Shown here in pieces: positions 28,245 through 41,692 of a DNA stretch of 64,000 bases. Source of the stretch: Agelaius tricolor (lineage: Eukaryota; Chordata; Aves; Passeriformes; Icteridae); contig JALJCS010000004.1 of NCBI GenBank assembly GCA_023055355.1, forward strand, positions 17,824,001 to 17,888,000, written 5' to 3'. Numbering within the stretch: position 1 is the first letter of the stretch; each line of letters begins with the position of its first letter. A program made the position numbers and the translations under genes. Below the pieces are notes generated by a model. The model did no database searches and was not told the origin of the DNA. It worked only from the letters and a program-made list of their open reading frames with translations.

Positions 28245-30362
28245 ACACACAAAATCAAAAGGTTGGAAGTGACCTTTAAAAACATTGAGTCCAACCCATG
28301 CCCTAACACCTCAGCTAGACCATGGCACTGAGGGCCACATCCAATCTTGTTTTAAACACATGCAGGGATGGTGACTCCACCACCTCCCTGGGCAGGCCAT
28401 TCCAATACTTTATCGTCCTTTCTGCAAAAACTTCTTCCTAATATCCAACCTATATTTCCCTTGGTGCAGCTTGAGACTGTGTCCCCTGGTTCTGTCAGTT
28501 GCTATCTGGAGAAAGAGACCAACCCCACCTGACTACAGCCACCTTTCAGGGAGTTGTAGAGAGCGATAAGGTCACCCCTGAGTCTCCTTTTCTCCAGGCT
28601 AAACACCCCCAGCTCCCTCAGTCATTCCTCAAAGGCCTTGTGTTCCAAGCCCCTCACCCCTTGTTGCCTCCTCTGGACACGCTCAAGTGTCTCAATGTCC
28701 TTCCCAAACTGAGGGCCCAGAACTGGACACAGCACTCAAGGTGTGGCCTCACCAGTGCAGTACAGGGGAAGAATGACCTCTCTGCTCCTGCTGGCCACAC
28801 TATTCCTGACACAGGCCAGGATGCCCTTGGCCTTCTTGGCCCACAGGGCACACTGCTGGCTCATGTTCAGCCGGCTGTGGACCAGCACCCCCGGGTCCCT
28901 TTGTGCCTGGGCACTGTCCAGCCACACCATCCCCAGCCTATAACGCTGCAGGGGGTTATTGTGGCCAAAATGCAGGACTCAGCACTTGGACTTATTAAAA
29001 TTCATCCTGTTAGACTCTGCTCATCCATCCATCCAACCATTCCAGGTGTCTCTGCAGAGCCCTCCTACCCTCCACAACAGATCCAGACACACTCCCAGCT
29101 TAATGTTGTCTGCAAATTTACCATGAAAGACTCAACACCCTCATGCATGTAGTCAGTAAAAATATTGAACAGAACTGGCCCCAGCACAGACCCCTGAGGG
29201 ACACCCCTGGTGACTGGCCCTAGCTGGATGCAGCACCATTCACCAGAACTCTCTGGTCCTGGCCATCCAGCCATTTCCTAACCCAGCAAGGAGTGCTCCT
29301 GTCCAAGCCCTGGGCTGCCAGCTTTCCCAGGAGTGTGCTCTGGGAGACAGTGTCAAAGGCCTTGCTGAAGTCCAGGTACAACATCCACAGCCTTTCCTGC
29401 ATCCACCAGGCAGGTCACCTGGTCATAAAAGGAGACCAGGTTGGTCAAACATGACCCCTCCATGTTGGCTAGGTCTGATACCCTGGCTATCCTGTAAGGG
29501 CTGTGTGATGACACTCAGTATAAACTGCTCCATTACTACTGAGTAAGGTACAATGGGTGTCACACTGGCCAGCTTCCAGCCATCTGGAACCTCCCCAGTG
29601 AGCCAGGACTGTTGGTAAATGATGGACAGAGGCTTTGCAAGCTCATCTGCCAGCTCCCTCATCACCCTGGGATGGATCCCATCTGGTCCCATAGATTTAT
29701 GAACATCTAAGCAGCTCAGCATTCTCTGACTGCCTCCTCTTGGATAACAGGGGGACCATTCTGCTCCCTGACACCATCTACCAACCCAGGAGGACAGTTG
29801 TCCTGAGGACAAGCCACCTTCCCACTAAAGACAAAGGCAAAGAAGGTGTTAAGCACCTCTGCCTTCTCCTCATCTGAAGTTCCCTTCTGCATCCAATAGA
29901 GAACAAAGGTTGGTCTTACAAATATATTAATCGTAAAAGGAAGGGTAAAAACATTTATTATTATCTTTTACAAAAGTTGCCAAATTAAGTTCAAACTGAG
30001 ATTTGGCCTCCCCAATTTTTTTCCTACATGCCCTAGCAAGCCCCTTAAATACTTCATGAGAAACTTGACCCTCCTTCCAAAGATGATACATCCTCTTGTT
30101 TTTTCCTCAGTTCCTTCAAAACCTCGTTGCCCATCCAGGCTGGACATTTGCGTCATAGAGTCATCTTTTGGAACACAGGGAGAGTCTGTTCCCATGCCCT
30201 CAAGATCTCTGTTTTGAAGCATGCCCACCTTTCCTCGACTCCTTTGTTTTTAAGGGCTACTTCCCAAGGAACTCTCTGAATAAGTCTCCTAAACAGGCCA
30301 AAGTTTGCCCTCCTGCAGAAGTCCAATGTAAAAGTTGCACGTATGCATGGCAGCATACCCCC
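28245..30362 (-). repeat. CR1 LINE, 5'-truncated, ORF2 fragment plus 3' UTR
   Basis: Minus-strand frames contain CR1 reverse transcriptase blocks in order: the pre-RT region (30,356-30,153), 'KSMGPDGIHPRVMREL' (about 29,700), 'YLDFSKAFDTVS' (about 29,390) and '[16 protein letters not shown]' (about 29,180). The 3' UTR runs to 28,245. Several stops and shifts are present, so it is inactive. It is the longest CR1 in the window, about 2.1 kb. Confidence 0.9.
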
Positions 30363-30384
30363 TTGAGATCTGTGTTTGACCGAT

Positions 30385-30620
30385 GATAACTCTATGAGCA
30401 GTTGCCTTTTTTCACACGCTTTGATTCAGTAGGAATCCTTGGATGCATTAACCAGGATGTACTAACAAGGTTTTGCCTCCTCCAGGCCTAGAATTAGCAT
30501 GTTCCTGTTGCAACTTCCTCCATTTTCTACTATCTAAATTTGCTGCTGTGCAAGTTCACCTCATGGTTGAGGCCTGGACAGGCAATTGTGCTCTTAAACT
30601 GTGCCCTTACATTTGGGTTA
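30385..30620 (-). repeat. LTR-like repeat, copy 2
   Basis: Partner of 27,240-27,515 (see there). If these are LTRs, this is the 5' LTR of a minus-strand element whose interior is reduced to the env remnant plus the CR1. Confidence 0.45.
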
Positions 30621-32880
30621 TATCAGAATCACTTTTTACATTAAAAATTAACTTAAGTCGTGACTTTGTATTCTTTTAAGAAAATAAGGGCTGTTAATGG
30701 AAGTAGAAACCCAATAGCATGTTTTTCATCAAGTAACATGTAAAGAATCTTGCTTCACAACATGTACGTTAAAACTATGAGACAGTTTTCCCTGATCTTA
30801 TTTCAGCATACTCTGTGCTAAGAACACTGTAAATAAAACAGAGCCCTGATCAAACATCAGATATTAAACAGGAACTGCTGTTGCCCAAGCTGTTGAAACT
30901 CCAAGATAGCAATGTTTTGATTTTAGATTTCTTATTTCAGAGCAATAAAAAAAATTGCTCAAAGAATACAAAAACTAAACACAAAACAAAGCAGCAGTGT
31001 ACAATATGGAGTATCCTAAAAACAATCTAAAATACCTGAACCTGATCTAAAGATTAAATTTGAGAAAAATACAATTCAGAGATCAAATCCCTAAAAACAG
31101 CAAGCTCAAGCTTTTGCCTACAGACCCCTAGTTGATAAGTTAAAGAAGGCTTCTAAATTACTTTTACATTTTTAAAGACATTTTCTGTAGAACTCAAGGA
31201 AATTTTTCTTTTTCTCCAAATCATGTAAATCAGTATTAGCACTTTCTTAGTAGGATCTTTTAAACTTGCTGTGATGCATCGCCACTTAATAAGAGTTCGA
31301 CAACTATTAAGGGGAAAGTTGAGCAAGCCTTACACTTGCTTAATTCTAATTGCATAGCTTTTTTATAAAAATACAGTTCATTATTTCCATGTTCATTTGA
31401 GTTCTGCTCCTCTCACATTCACAGCGTTTTAAGTACATGCATAATGACCATTTAAGAGATGAGGTAAGCCTTAACAGGCACACAACAGCAGTCGCTAGTG
31501 GTACCGCATAAACCCGTTCAAATGCTTCTATGGAGGGTATCAGGTTAACAAGTCTGTGCCACCAGCAGCATGTAGGCTTGCCTGGCTGCCCACATTTACT
31601 GGTTACCCTTCCAGACTGGAAGGTCTCTTTACCTCTCAAAACCACTTGTCACACTACAGCCGCTAAAGCTATCTGCCACTATGAAATATTCAATTAAAGT
31701 AAGCCAAGAAGTCTCTCACTTGAAAACACCTTACTCCTCAACCACTGCCTTACATTCTCTCTTAAACCCTCCTCCTGACTTCAGCCTTTGCTCTTTCTTG
31801 CATTTAAGTCATTCTGCCATTGCTTCACAGGAAAAATCCTTCAGTCATTTGACCATAACCAGTTCAATCAGTTGCTCAACTTTTTTTGCAGTTCCTCGTA
31901 CCAATAATCTTGGGATTCCTGCAGCATTTTTTTCTATCCTAGGCTGTTTGCAAAACCAGCCAAAGCTAATAGTACACTGTTCTCTGTGGCTTCTCACTGA
32001 GGGCTATTTGTCACAAATAAAATTCATAGCCATCACTCTGAAAAACTACATTTCAGTCAACATCAGAAGCATTAAAAAACATAAAGCAGATCACAGACCA
32101 CAAACCAAAAAAGTCTCAGTGGTCGTCTTCAGCAGTGCAACAAGTAACACTCAAATTACAGTTGCAATCCTATTCAGCCCACACCATGCTGCACAGAAAA
32201 CATGGGGATTTACCAAGCTCTGTTGCAGTGGGTCTTTGGTTAAGTATGCATAAACAAGAATTGTTCAATGCTTATTTCTTTGAGTTGAAGTGATCCATTA
32301 GCAGTTCACAAATTTTTTTCCACTTATAAAAACCTATGCCCTTAACAAAGATATATTCCTTATACTTATCAATTTCACATCTTTGATACAAAATCTGACA
32401 TATTAATCAAGAACAATACAGTTTCTTTCCAAAAGAAAAAATTCAGCTTTTCCTAACTATATAATTATAAAGAAACTTAAGAAATTTTGATTGAAGTTTC
32501 ATTATGAATTTTCTTTTAAAATTTTGAGGCCACATCCAGGCTAAGAAGTACTAATGACAACCACAAGCAGTCAAAAGGAACTGCAAATAAGCAGTACCAC
32601 AAAATTCTTAAATGCCTGCTTAAGAACCACTCCCCAAATACACTCATCTTACTAGTTCAAAATGCAATAAAAGGAAGCCATTTTAATCCCTCAATTTACA
32701 CCATGTTCTGACCAGCTCTTTTCACCATTTTGTTAGTAGACTGATGTTTCACTATGCACTCTTAAAACCAACGAACCCTTTCTGCCTTTCATCCAAGGAT
32801 GTCTGATTTATAATTAATTAGGCCATACAAATTAAAGGAAGTGCTATAGCAAATATTCAGTTCATCAACTAATAATGAAA
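30621..32880. other. Intronic sequence, no gene assigned
   Basis: Two longer open frames (31,681-32,253 plus, 190 codons; 31,645-31,346 minus, 99 codons) show no domain, signal or family resemblance and no flanking splice signals that I could support. They are left unannotated as genes. Confidence 0.45.
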
Positions 32881-32884
32881 AAAA

Positions 32885-33035
32885 CCCACAGAATCATTAG
32901 GGTCCAAAAAGACCTCCAAAATTAATTGTCCTTTGACAGAACACCATCTTGTTTGTCAACTAGACTGTAGCACTAAGTGCTACATCCAGTCATTTCTTTC
33001 ACAATTTCCAGGGTAGCCTGTGACTATGCCTCCAA
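32885..33035 (-). repeat. CR1 3' end fragment
   Basis: 'cacagaatcattagggtcc...gacctccaa' and 'cactaagtgctacatccagtcatttc' are typical CR1 3' terminal sequence in reverse orientation. It is short and diverged. Confidence 0.75.
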
Positions 33036-34366
33036 AAGTATTTGTAGCTTAGTTCACTAACATGCATCATAGAGAAGTACTAGATCAAACATGTTTGTCA
33101 GAAAACTGATATCTGACAAGTCATGTCATACATCATTTTCACTTATTTATTCAAAAGTTTTAGCCAGTCAACAGCAACATGCAGGGCACGCATAAGCCCA
33201 TACACTGCAATTTCTTGAAATCTAAAAGAGAAAATGTTTTTTAAATATTATTTGAAGTATTACTTAAGCTGTTTTATTGCTTTTGTACTTTATATGAAAA
33301 CAGTATTTTCCATAACTGTATATAAAACTCAACTGATTACACACTTGATCTTATACTACTACTCGCAACTTTCAGAACAAAAGAGGCAGTACAGAACTTA
33401 AAAGCATTTTTCAAATTTCCTTGCAGTCATCATCTATCAGGAATACAACTAATTAAAACTCATTCTGGTCAGAATGTAATGCAACCACATGCATCCATGC
33501 AAGTGAAAGCAAGAGAAAGAAATGCTCACTGGTTAATTCAAGTGATCTCTTTGTTTGATGGCTTTAAAAGGCAGAACAACTCTAAGCCCAGAGAAACTTA
33601 TCTACTATAACTGACCCCAACATGCAATTATCACATGTCAAAAATTATACACTTTGCATACATTAAGCAAAAGACAGTCTGAAGCTACTCAGAATTAGTA
33701 AGGTAGCAAATATTTCTAGATAAAGAGCATGAAGTTATTTTGCCAGCAGAATAATTAAAGAGGATTATGAGCTTTAGATCTACAGGAGATCCATTCCTTT
33801 CCTATGTACACAGGGAATAGTTTCCCTTTTACAGGAAGCATTCATATAAAATTCTTCTTTCTGACTTGCTTACTACTCATTGCTTTACTGAAATATAGTT
33901 ACAAATCTGTACTACAATTATTAACTACATAGGAGTTTCTTCGCTGTTTTTTGCAGCTAAAGTTCTCAGAGCAGAAATAGTTGTCTTTCTTAGGTTTTTT
34001 ATTTCCAAGAGTATCTTTTATCACAGTTAAACCAAGACTTTTTCTACTCTCTAAAGCACGTAATCTGTGACAATAAAATCTACTGATATTAGAAATGCTT
34101 CAGGCATTTTCAATATCATTTCAGAGGCCAAATATTCCAGCTTTAAATAATGCACTGCACATTTAGCCCAGTTTTCCAGCAACTCAGCATCTTCCTTTTA
34201 TTTTTCTGTATTGTTAAGATCTGAAGATTTAGCAGATGTCCCTGCTCTAAAGAAAGATGTGGTTAAAAAGAAACCTGACTTCCTTCCTCCAATTTCCCAG
34301 GACACTGGCTATTAAATTGTAACTTCCTGACAAGGTGGTGAATTTTATTTCCTCTATTACATTCCG
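33036..34366. other. Intronic AT-rich sequence, no gene seen
   Basis: No exon, RNA or named repeat was recognised. Confidence 0.5.
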
Positions 34367-34964
34367 TGCTAGGTTTGGCTGGGGTAGAGTTAATTTTCTG
34401 GTTGGTACCGGGCTGTGTTTTGGATTTCTGCTGAACACAGTGTTGGTAACACAGCAATGGGTTTATTATTGTTGAGCAGACTTACACAGGCCTAAGGCCT
34501 TTTATGTTTTTTGTACTGCCATGTTGTTGAGGAAGCTGGGGGTACGTGGGAGGTTGGGATGGGACACAGCCAGGACAGGTAACGCGAACTGACCAAAAGG
34601 ATGTTCCTTACCCTATGACATCATGCTCAGGATGTAAAGGTGGGGGGTAGAAGAAAGGGTTGGGGGACATTGGAGTGATGTCATTTGTCTTCCCAAGTAA
34701 CCATTATGTGTGACGTGACCCTGCTCTCCTGGGGAATGCTGAACACCTACCTGGCCATCAGAAACAGTAATTAAATCCTTGTTTTGCTTTGCTTGTTTGG
34801 ATGGCTTTTGCTTTCCCTATAAAACTGCCTTTCTCTCAACCCACGAGTTTTCTGGCTTTTACCCTTCCAATTCTCCCCCTGACCCTGCTGGTGTGGGAGT
34901 GAGCAAGTGGCTGCATGGAGCTTAGTTGTATTTATTTGGTTGCCAGCCGTATTTAACCATAACA
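34367..34964 (+). repeat. ERVL solo LTR
   Basis: This matches the common avian ERVL LTR in order: 'taggtttggctggggtagag' at the start, 'gacacagccaggacag', 'tatgacatcatgctca', 'tgtcttcccaagt', 'tcaacccacgagttttct', and an end at 'aaccataaca'. No internal ERVL sequence lies on either side, so it is a solo LTR. A target-site duplication is not evident. Confidence 0.8.
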
Positions 34965-35189
34965 CAAGCCTTAACACTTAGTTCTACTAACATGCGGGTA
35001 GTTCAGTGACCCAATACAGGAAAATAATCCTGGCCCTCAAGCCAAGTTGAATTTATCACGCCATTATGAATTTATCACTTCATAATGTCCAATTCTCTTC
35101 CACATCTTCAACATCATTCAAATGTTATACTGGCTTTTCTGGGTAATAGTAGAGGATCATTCTCACATCAACACCAGCCAATAACCAAG

Positions 35190-36418
35190 GACAAAGTCAT
35201 GACTGACAAATCTGGTGGCTTTCTACAGTTTTGGCACTTGAAGGAAGAGTGATTAACATCATCTACCTGGACTTGTGTGAAGTATTAGGTACTGTCCTGC
35301 ACAGCACCCTTGTCTCTAATCTCAAAAGACATGATTTGATAGATTAGACAACTTAATGAGTACAAAATTTGCTGAAGGGCGGCACTCAAAAAGGCTGTGG
35401 TCAACAGTTCAATATCCAAGAGGACAACAGTGATAAGTGGGGTCCTCAGGGGTCACTACTGGGATCTGAATTGCTCATCATCTTTGTCAGCAACACAGCC
35501 AGTGGGATCAAATGCACCCTCATCAAATTTGCTGAAGACTCCAAGCTGTGTAGGGCAGCTTCCCTCCATATGCTGGAGGGAAGTGCTCCATCCAGAGGGA
35601 CATGGACAGGCTTAAGAGGTGGGTCTGTGGGAAACTCATGAAGCTCAAGATGGCCAAGTGCAAGGTGCTGTACTTGGGTTGAAGCAATCCCAAGCAGGAA
35701 TACAGACATTGGGCAGACGATCAGTTGAAGAGCAGCCACAGAGAGAAGGGCTTGGGGGTGTTGGTGGATAAGAGGCAGATCAATATGACTCAGTAATGTG
35801 TGTTTGCAGTCAAGAGAACCAATCACATCCTGGGCTGCATCAAAAGTATCATGACCAGCCAGTCTGGGAAGATGATATTACCTATCTAGTCCACTCTCAC
35901 AAGTGGACTAGAGAGCTAATACCATCTGCATGGTATGCACCTGGAATACTGCATCCAGATCTGTCCCCCAGCAGAGACAAAAACACAGACATGACCTGTT
36001 GGAAGGAAGTCCCAAGGAGGGCCACTGAGCTGCAAGGTCAGGCTGAGAGAGTTGGGGTTGTTCCGCCTGGGAAGAGAAGGCTTTGGGGCAACTTTACAGC
36101 AGTCTTTCAGTAGCTGAAGAGGACCTACAAGAAGGCTGGAGAAAGAGTTTTTATCAAGGAAAGTAGCAACAGGACATGAGGGAGTGGCTTCAAAGAGAGA
36201 ATAGGTTTAGATTAGGTATCAGGAAGAAATTTACTGCGCAGGTGGTGAGGCACAAGAACAGGCTGCTCAGAAAAATTGTGGATGCTCTATCTTTGGAAGT
36301 GTTCAAGGCCAGGCTGTATGATGCTTTGAGCATCCTGATCTAGTGGAAGGTGTCTCTGCCCATGGCAGGGGGGCTGGAACGAGATGATCTTTAGGGTCCC
36401 TTCAAATTCTGTGATTTT
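35190..36418 (+). repeat. CR1 LINE fragment
   Basis: Plus-strand frames hold degraded CR1 reverse transcriptase: 'GPQGSLLGSELLI' and 'IKCTLIKFAEDSKLC', the FADD motif changed to FAED. The 3' UTR runs to 'ttcaaattctgtgattttta'. It is broken by stops and shifts. Confidence 0.88.
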
Positions 36419-36479
36419 TAAGATCCCTATAGCCTTATACCATAAAAAACCTGCTATGCCAAAAGAACCCCCTCTAAAT

Positions 36480-37425
36480 TAACTAAACCGAACCCTCAGC
36501 CCAGTTTTCTTCAACATCTTTATTAAAGACTTGGATGCATGACTCAAATGGATACTAAATAAGTTTGACAGGGACATTAAATTAGGAGATGTTGATTTTC
36601 TCAAGGAGCAAGAGACATCTTGACAATTAGAGAGGTGGGCGATCACCAAACCTGTTAACAAGGGCAAGTACTGACTTCTCCACCTGGGACAAGCCTGGAC
36701 ATGTGTACAGACTAAGGAACAAGAGGCTGGAGAGCAGCACTGTGGAAAGGGACCTGGGGGCACTTGTCAAAAGAACTTGAATGTAAGTCAGCAGTGCCCT
36801 GGCAGCCAGGAGGGCCAACCTGGGGTGCATCAGGCACAGCACTGCCAACAGAGGAAGGAGACTGCCTCACTCCGCTCTGTACTGCACTGGTTCAGCCTCA
36901 CCTTGAGTGCTGTGTGTAGTTTTGGGAGCAACAATATTAAAAAAAGACATTAAGCTATTAGAGAGCACCCAAAAGAGAACCAGAAGGATGGTGAAGGATC
37001 TGGAGGGGAAGCCTTATCTTTTCTTTTCAGCCTGGAGGAGACTGAGGGGAGACTTCGTTGCAGTCTACAACTGTAGACTGCATGAGGGGAAGTGGAGGAG
37101 AAGGTACCAACCTTTTCACTCTCATGACCACAGGCAGACCTTGAGCCAACGGCAAGAAGCTCAGCCAGGGGAGGCTTAGGATGGATATCAGGAAAAGGTT
37201 TTTTACTCAGAGGGTCACTGGGCACTGGAACAGACTCCCCAGGGAAGGGGTCACAGCACCAAATCTGTCCAGTTCAAGAAGCATTTGGACAACTCTCTCA
37301 GGCAAGCACAGTGGGGTGTGATTCTTGGGGATGGTCTTGTGGAGGGCCAGAAGCTGGATGTGATGATCCTGATGGATCCCTTCCAGCTCAGCATATTCTA
37401 GAATTTTGTGATTTAGTTTTATCAG
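36480..37425 (+). repeat. CR1 LINE fragment
   Basis: A second plus-strand CR1 follows the first by about 60 bp. It starts within the RT region ('tttcttcaacatctttatt') and ends 'attctagaattttgtgattt'. The divergence from the previous copy suggests a separate insertion. Confidence 0.85.
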
Positions 37426-40400
37426 CATTTTCTTTTAGTAGCTTTTAAAAAACATGTTACCAACTTAAATAAAACCAAAACAACAGTTTTCTTAAATTAC
37501 ATCTACCTTATTAATCTATAGCTTTTCCAATTACTCTTGTATTACTCTGTACAGTGAAAGCTTCAAAGGGATTTTCCTCCTGCCTGTAAAATGTATAATA
37601 AAATACAATCTTAGAGAACTAGGCCTTAAAAGTCCTCAATATTATCATCTCTTCTGTTGTTTATTTGATGGTAGGTTAAATTTAATATAGCTAAAGCAAA
37701 TTTTTCAAGTCTTGTATTTTCTATTTACCATTTAGCTAGACTTTCTATTTTTATTTTTAAAATACACTGCCTAAAATTATTCTCTGTAAGCATGCTTTCA
37801 TTTTATCTTTCAAATTATTAATGAAACTTGAATGAAAACTAACACAAGGACACACTAAACATGGTTTACCAGGACTCAGGAGATCATGCAACAAGTCATT
37901 ACCTATAAACACCTTCTACAGCTCAAGAAACTATCTTCATGAAAAAACTACCTACCTCTGAGCACACACCTATAATTTATTACTTACATTTATAGCTCCT
38001 GTAAGTATAGGTTACACTAAGACATGTTTTCATCTGAAGAAGTTTAGCTGACTGATGAAAACAATATCTTTTATGACACAACTCTTTCACAATACTTCAC
38101 TGTATTTAAGAAAAAAACTTCTGAGATATAAGGTTTTGTCTTCAGTTACAGATGCTTATGGAACAAAAATATTTTTTTTTTAAATGCATTGAATAAATGA
38201 TGAAGTAAGAACAAATTTCCAGACAGACATTCTGGTATACACATGCATCTATAAACTCACCACATTTTACAAGTATACCTCAACACCTGCATCATCGACA
38301 CAGGAAAATTAACGTAATGACCTTCAACAACAACGATTTCTCCATTTTGCCTTCACAAATTTTAATAGCAGTGATAGAGTGGACACCTATCAACCCTCAG
38401 GCATTCAGCAGTAAAAAGTGCCTTGTTATTTCTAATAAGCAAAACAATCCAAGATGGGGATCAATTAATTATAGTTTTTTATATCTGTTTCCTAAAATGC
38501 ACTAAAAGATCACCAGTTATATAGAGCTTACATTAGCATCACACAAACTGAGAAATCCCCTTCAAATAATTATAGACAAATTTTCATCATACCAACCCAC
38601 TGATGGCAGATACTTCTGCTGGGAAGATCAACCTTTGGTAGAAAACTCTGTAAATAATCAGACATACTATGCTTCAGTAAAACTTGCGACTATTTAATTG
38701 TCCACAGCTGCGCAACCTTTCGACTTGCACCCTAATTTAACTATCAGGAATAGAAGTCAGTAGAGTGAAAGTAACATAAAAACCACATTTATACTTAGTT
38801 TCATGTAGAGCATAAGCAGAAAGTTTTTAATAGTTCTCTGAACTCAGGAACTTGCTTAGCATCTGTAACGCCAGTATGGACACGATACACTGAGTGATTT
38901 TTTCAACAGCATTGAAAATGCAGATGTACATAATCATGTTATTGTCCCCCTCTCCTACCAAATAAATGAACCAAAGACCAGTTGGTCTTTCTACCTCTGG
39001 AATTTAAAAAATGCACAAAGAAGGACAAAGGGAATGACATTACTTTCAACAGAAGAAAGGTGTACTTTAATCATGCTTTATCTATTTTTCATTCTATTTT
39101 TTCCATCAAAAAGGCATTAGTGAAACTAATGAAACATCCAGCCTACTATTGTTGTGTAGGAATTAATCCACCTCTGTCCAGAGGTTTTAAAAGTTCTCAG
39201 TCTTCCCATAAAGAACAAATAGTTGCACCTGCAAGAGATGATCATCTCAGCTGGCACAGCTTAATCAGCTCACAGATCAAGGCTTCTTCCATTTTCTGGG
39301 CCGTTACATCAATTGGAAAGAGTTTGGGAACCTGCGATCAGAACTTCCTTAATTTTATTTATATGTTGCTCTATATGGTCCTAAAATTCTTCAGAAAAAG
39401 TGGCAGAAAACCTCTATTAAATGCCATTCCTAAAGGCATCATACATCAGTGGTTATTAGGTTTGCATCCAAAAAACACTGATTTTTAAAAGCCAAACCTC
39501 AAGTCATATGGGTTGATTACAAGTAAGAAGCCGTGATAACATTACATAGTCACTAAGCTAGACATCAGCTGCTGACTGCAATTAAAAATAGGCATAGGAT
39601 TTTGCCTGAAAAGGATTTTTCAACATGCACAGGTGAAAAAAAACCCAAAAACAACCCACTGACAAAAACAGTGATAAATGAAAGAAAAATAAGATTAATG
39701 AGGCAAAAGAAAGTAGAAAATAACATATGCATACCAGATCCAGAATGCAAAAACAAAAACAAAAAACCTCAATTAACTCCAGTTTTTAAGTTTACGCTCA
39801 CACTAAATATGTTTGTGAGATTCACAAAAACTTTCAGGGTAAAGGAAAACTGTAGGACTGCAACTTTAAGCATTCATAAATAAATAACCCAGAAAACAAA
39901 GGAAAGTTCTCCAGAAAATAATTTCAGAAAACCTTGTAGGCTTAGTCTGGCGTTTTACAAGGTATTAACAATGAAGCTGTGCAAAAGCAGAGCATTTTAC
40001 TAAAATTAAACTGATTAAAATGTAATAGTTTCTTATTTGATCTGCTTCCCACATAGACAATATTACAACCAGATTAAATATTTGGCTAAGGACTCATTGA
40101 CATTTTGACATATGCTTGCCCTTTGAAGCATTCCTTGCTTGTCTCTTGGTTCAAAAAATAAATTCCAAAAATTAAACACAAAAATTCAAAAGAAAATTTC
40201 ATATATCTGGTATTAAAACATACACATTTTGGCTGTTCTACTGACTAGGAATGAAGCTAATGAAGGGATAAAAGAACTGATTCATGCCAAATAAGCTTAC
40301 AAGAGCTTCCTTAAAAAAAACCAAAAACCAAACAAATAAAAAACCCAACAAATGAAATATGCTTTTTAACATAAACTTTCAAGTTCTACACTAAATCATG

Positions 40401-41250
40401 CAGTGGTTTTTAAATAAATTTCTAGACTGTTTTCTTTCTAATAGCTAAGAACAAATGTATCAGTTTTCTTATACATACAGATGGTAGAGCAAAACTAATT
40501 TTGAAAAAAAAATTCCCATTACTGCAACATTATGCAGACTTTAGAAAAAGAACAATAAAGACACACATAGCACATTTTAAAAGACTTTTCTTATAGCTCT
40601 TGTCTACTCTTCTCTCAAGCAGCATGAAAAAGCACAATCTCTTTTATTAATGAATTATTTGCCTATGCTAACAGAACACAGGGTTCAATTTCAGTACTTT
40701 TCTGTCCTTCTACTATGGAATCATCATCAGCTATCAAAGTTTAGCCGAACACTTTTAAAAACAGTGACAATGTTTACAATATACTTAGTAATACAAAGGT
40801 ATTATTTCTTTTTACTATACTGCTACAATTCTTCCTAAGACTTTGCACAATATACCAAGACACTGAAGTACAATTTCTTTTTAAACCACCCTCTTACAGG
40901 CAGTGCAAAAATACTTGCTGATTTAACCTTGTGTATGTTCTAACCTATGGCCTGATCATTTCATACTTACATGGTCCTCCATGCTTAAAGCAATCTTACA
41001 AAATAAGGCTCTTTAAAAAAATATAAAGAAGAGATCTATCTAGTACTTATTCAAAGTCATGATAACCTCCCTTACATCACTCTATCCAAAGGTAAATTTT
41101 AACCCACTCCTAATTGTTCAATCTACTGCAAATACCTTTGCATTTAACCGCAGGGCAAGAACCTGCACCGCTGGCACAACAATGAACTGTCACAGGCTTG
41201 TGTAACCATCCAAAGCAGCACACTTTTACATCATGGCAAATGCGAACTGG
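37426..41250. other. Intronic AT-rich sequence, no gene assigned
   Basis: The 168-codon frame at 38,982-39,488 has no recognisable domain and is probably a chance ORF or an old unnamed repeat. Nothing else was recognised. Confidence 0.45.
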
Positions 41251-41254
41251 GTTA

Positions 41255-41692
41255 GTTTTTCAGTTGATGATCAACAGGGATGGAACACATCTCTACAAGA
41301 GCAGGTTGAGAGATGGGGTTGCTCCGCCTGGAAAGAGAAGGCTTTGGGTAACTTTATGGCAGCCTTTCAGCTGCTGAAGAGGACCTACAGGAAGGCTGGA
41401 GAAAGACACTTTATCAAGGCAAGGAGCAACAGGACATGAGGGACAGGCTTCAAAGTAAGACAGAATAGGTTTAGATTAGGTATCAGGAAGAAATTCTTTA
41501 CTGTGCAGACGATGGGGCACTGGAGCAGGCTGCTCAGAAAAGCTGTGGATGCCTCCTCCCTGGAAGTGTAAAGTCTGCCTCAATAAGCCCTTGTGCATCC
41601 TGGTCTAGTGGAAGGTGTACCTGGTCTATGGCAGAGGAGCTGGAACTAGGTGATCTTTAAGATCCATTCCAAACCAAACCACTCTGTGGTTC
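41255..41692 (+). repeat. CR1 3' fragment
   Basis: It contains 'gctccgcctggaaagagaagg', 'gtatcaggaagaaattcttta' and an end at 'ccactctgtggttct'. It closely resembles the 3' part of the CR1 at 35.2-36.4 kb, so it is probably the same subfamily. Confidence 0.85.

Noticed and set aside
31681..32253. 190-codon plus-strand open frame
   Set aside because: No domain, signal peptide, coding bias or splice context was recognised, and it lies in an AT-rich intron. Treated as chance.
38982..39488. 168-codon plus-strand open frame
   Set aside because: No recognisable family and AT-rich composition. No reason to call a gene.
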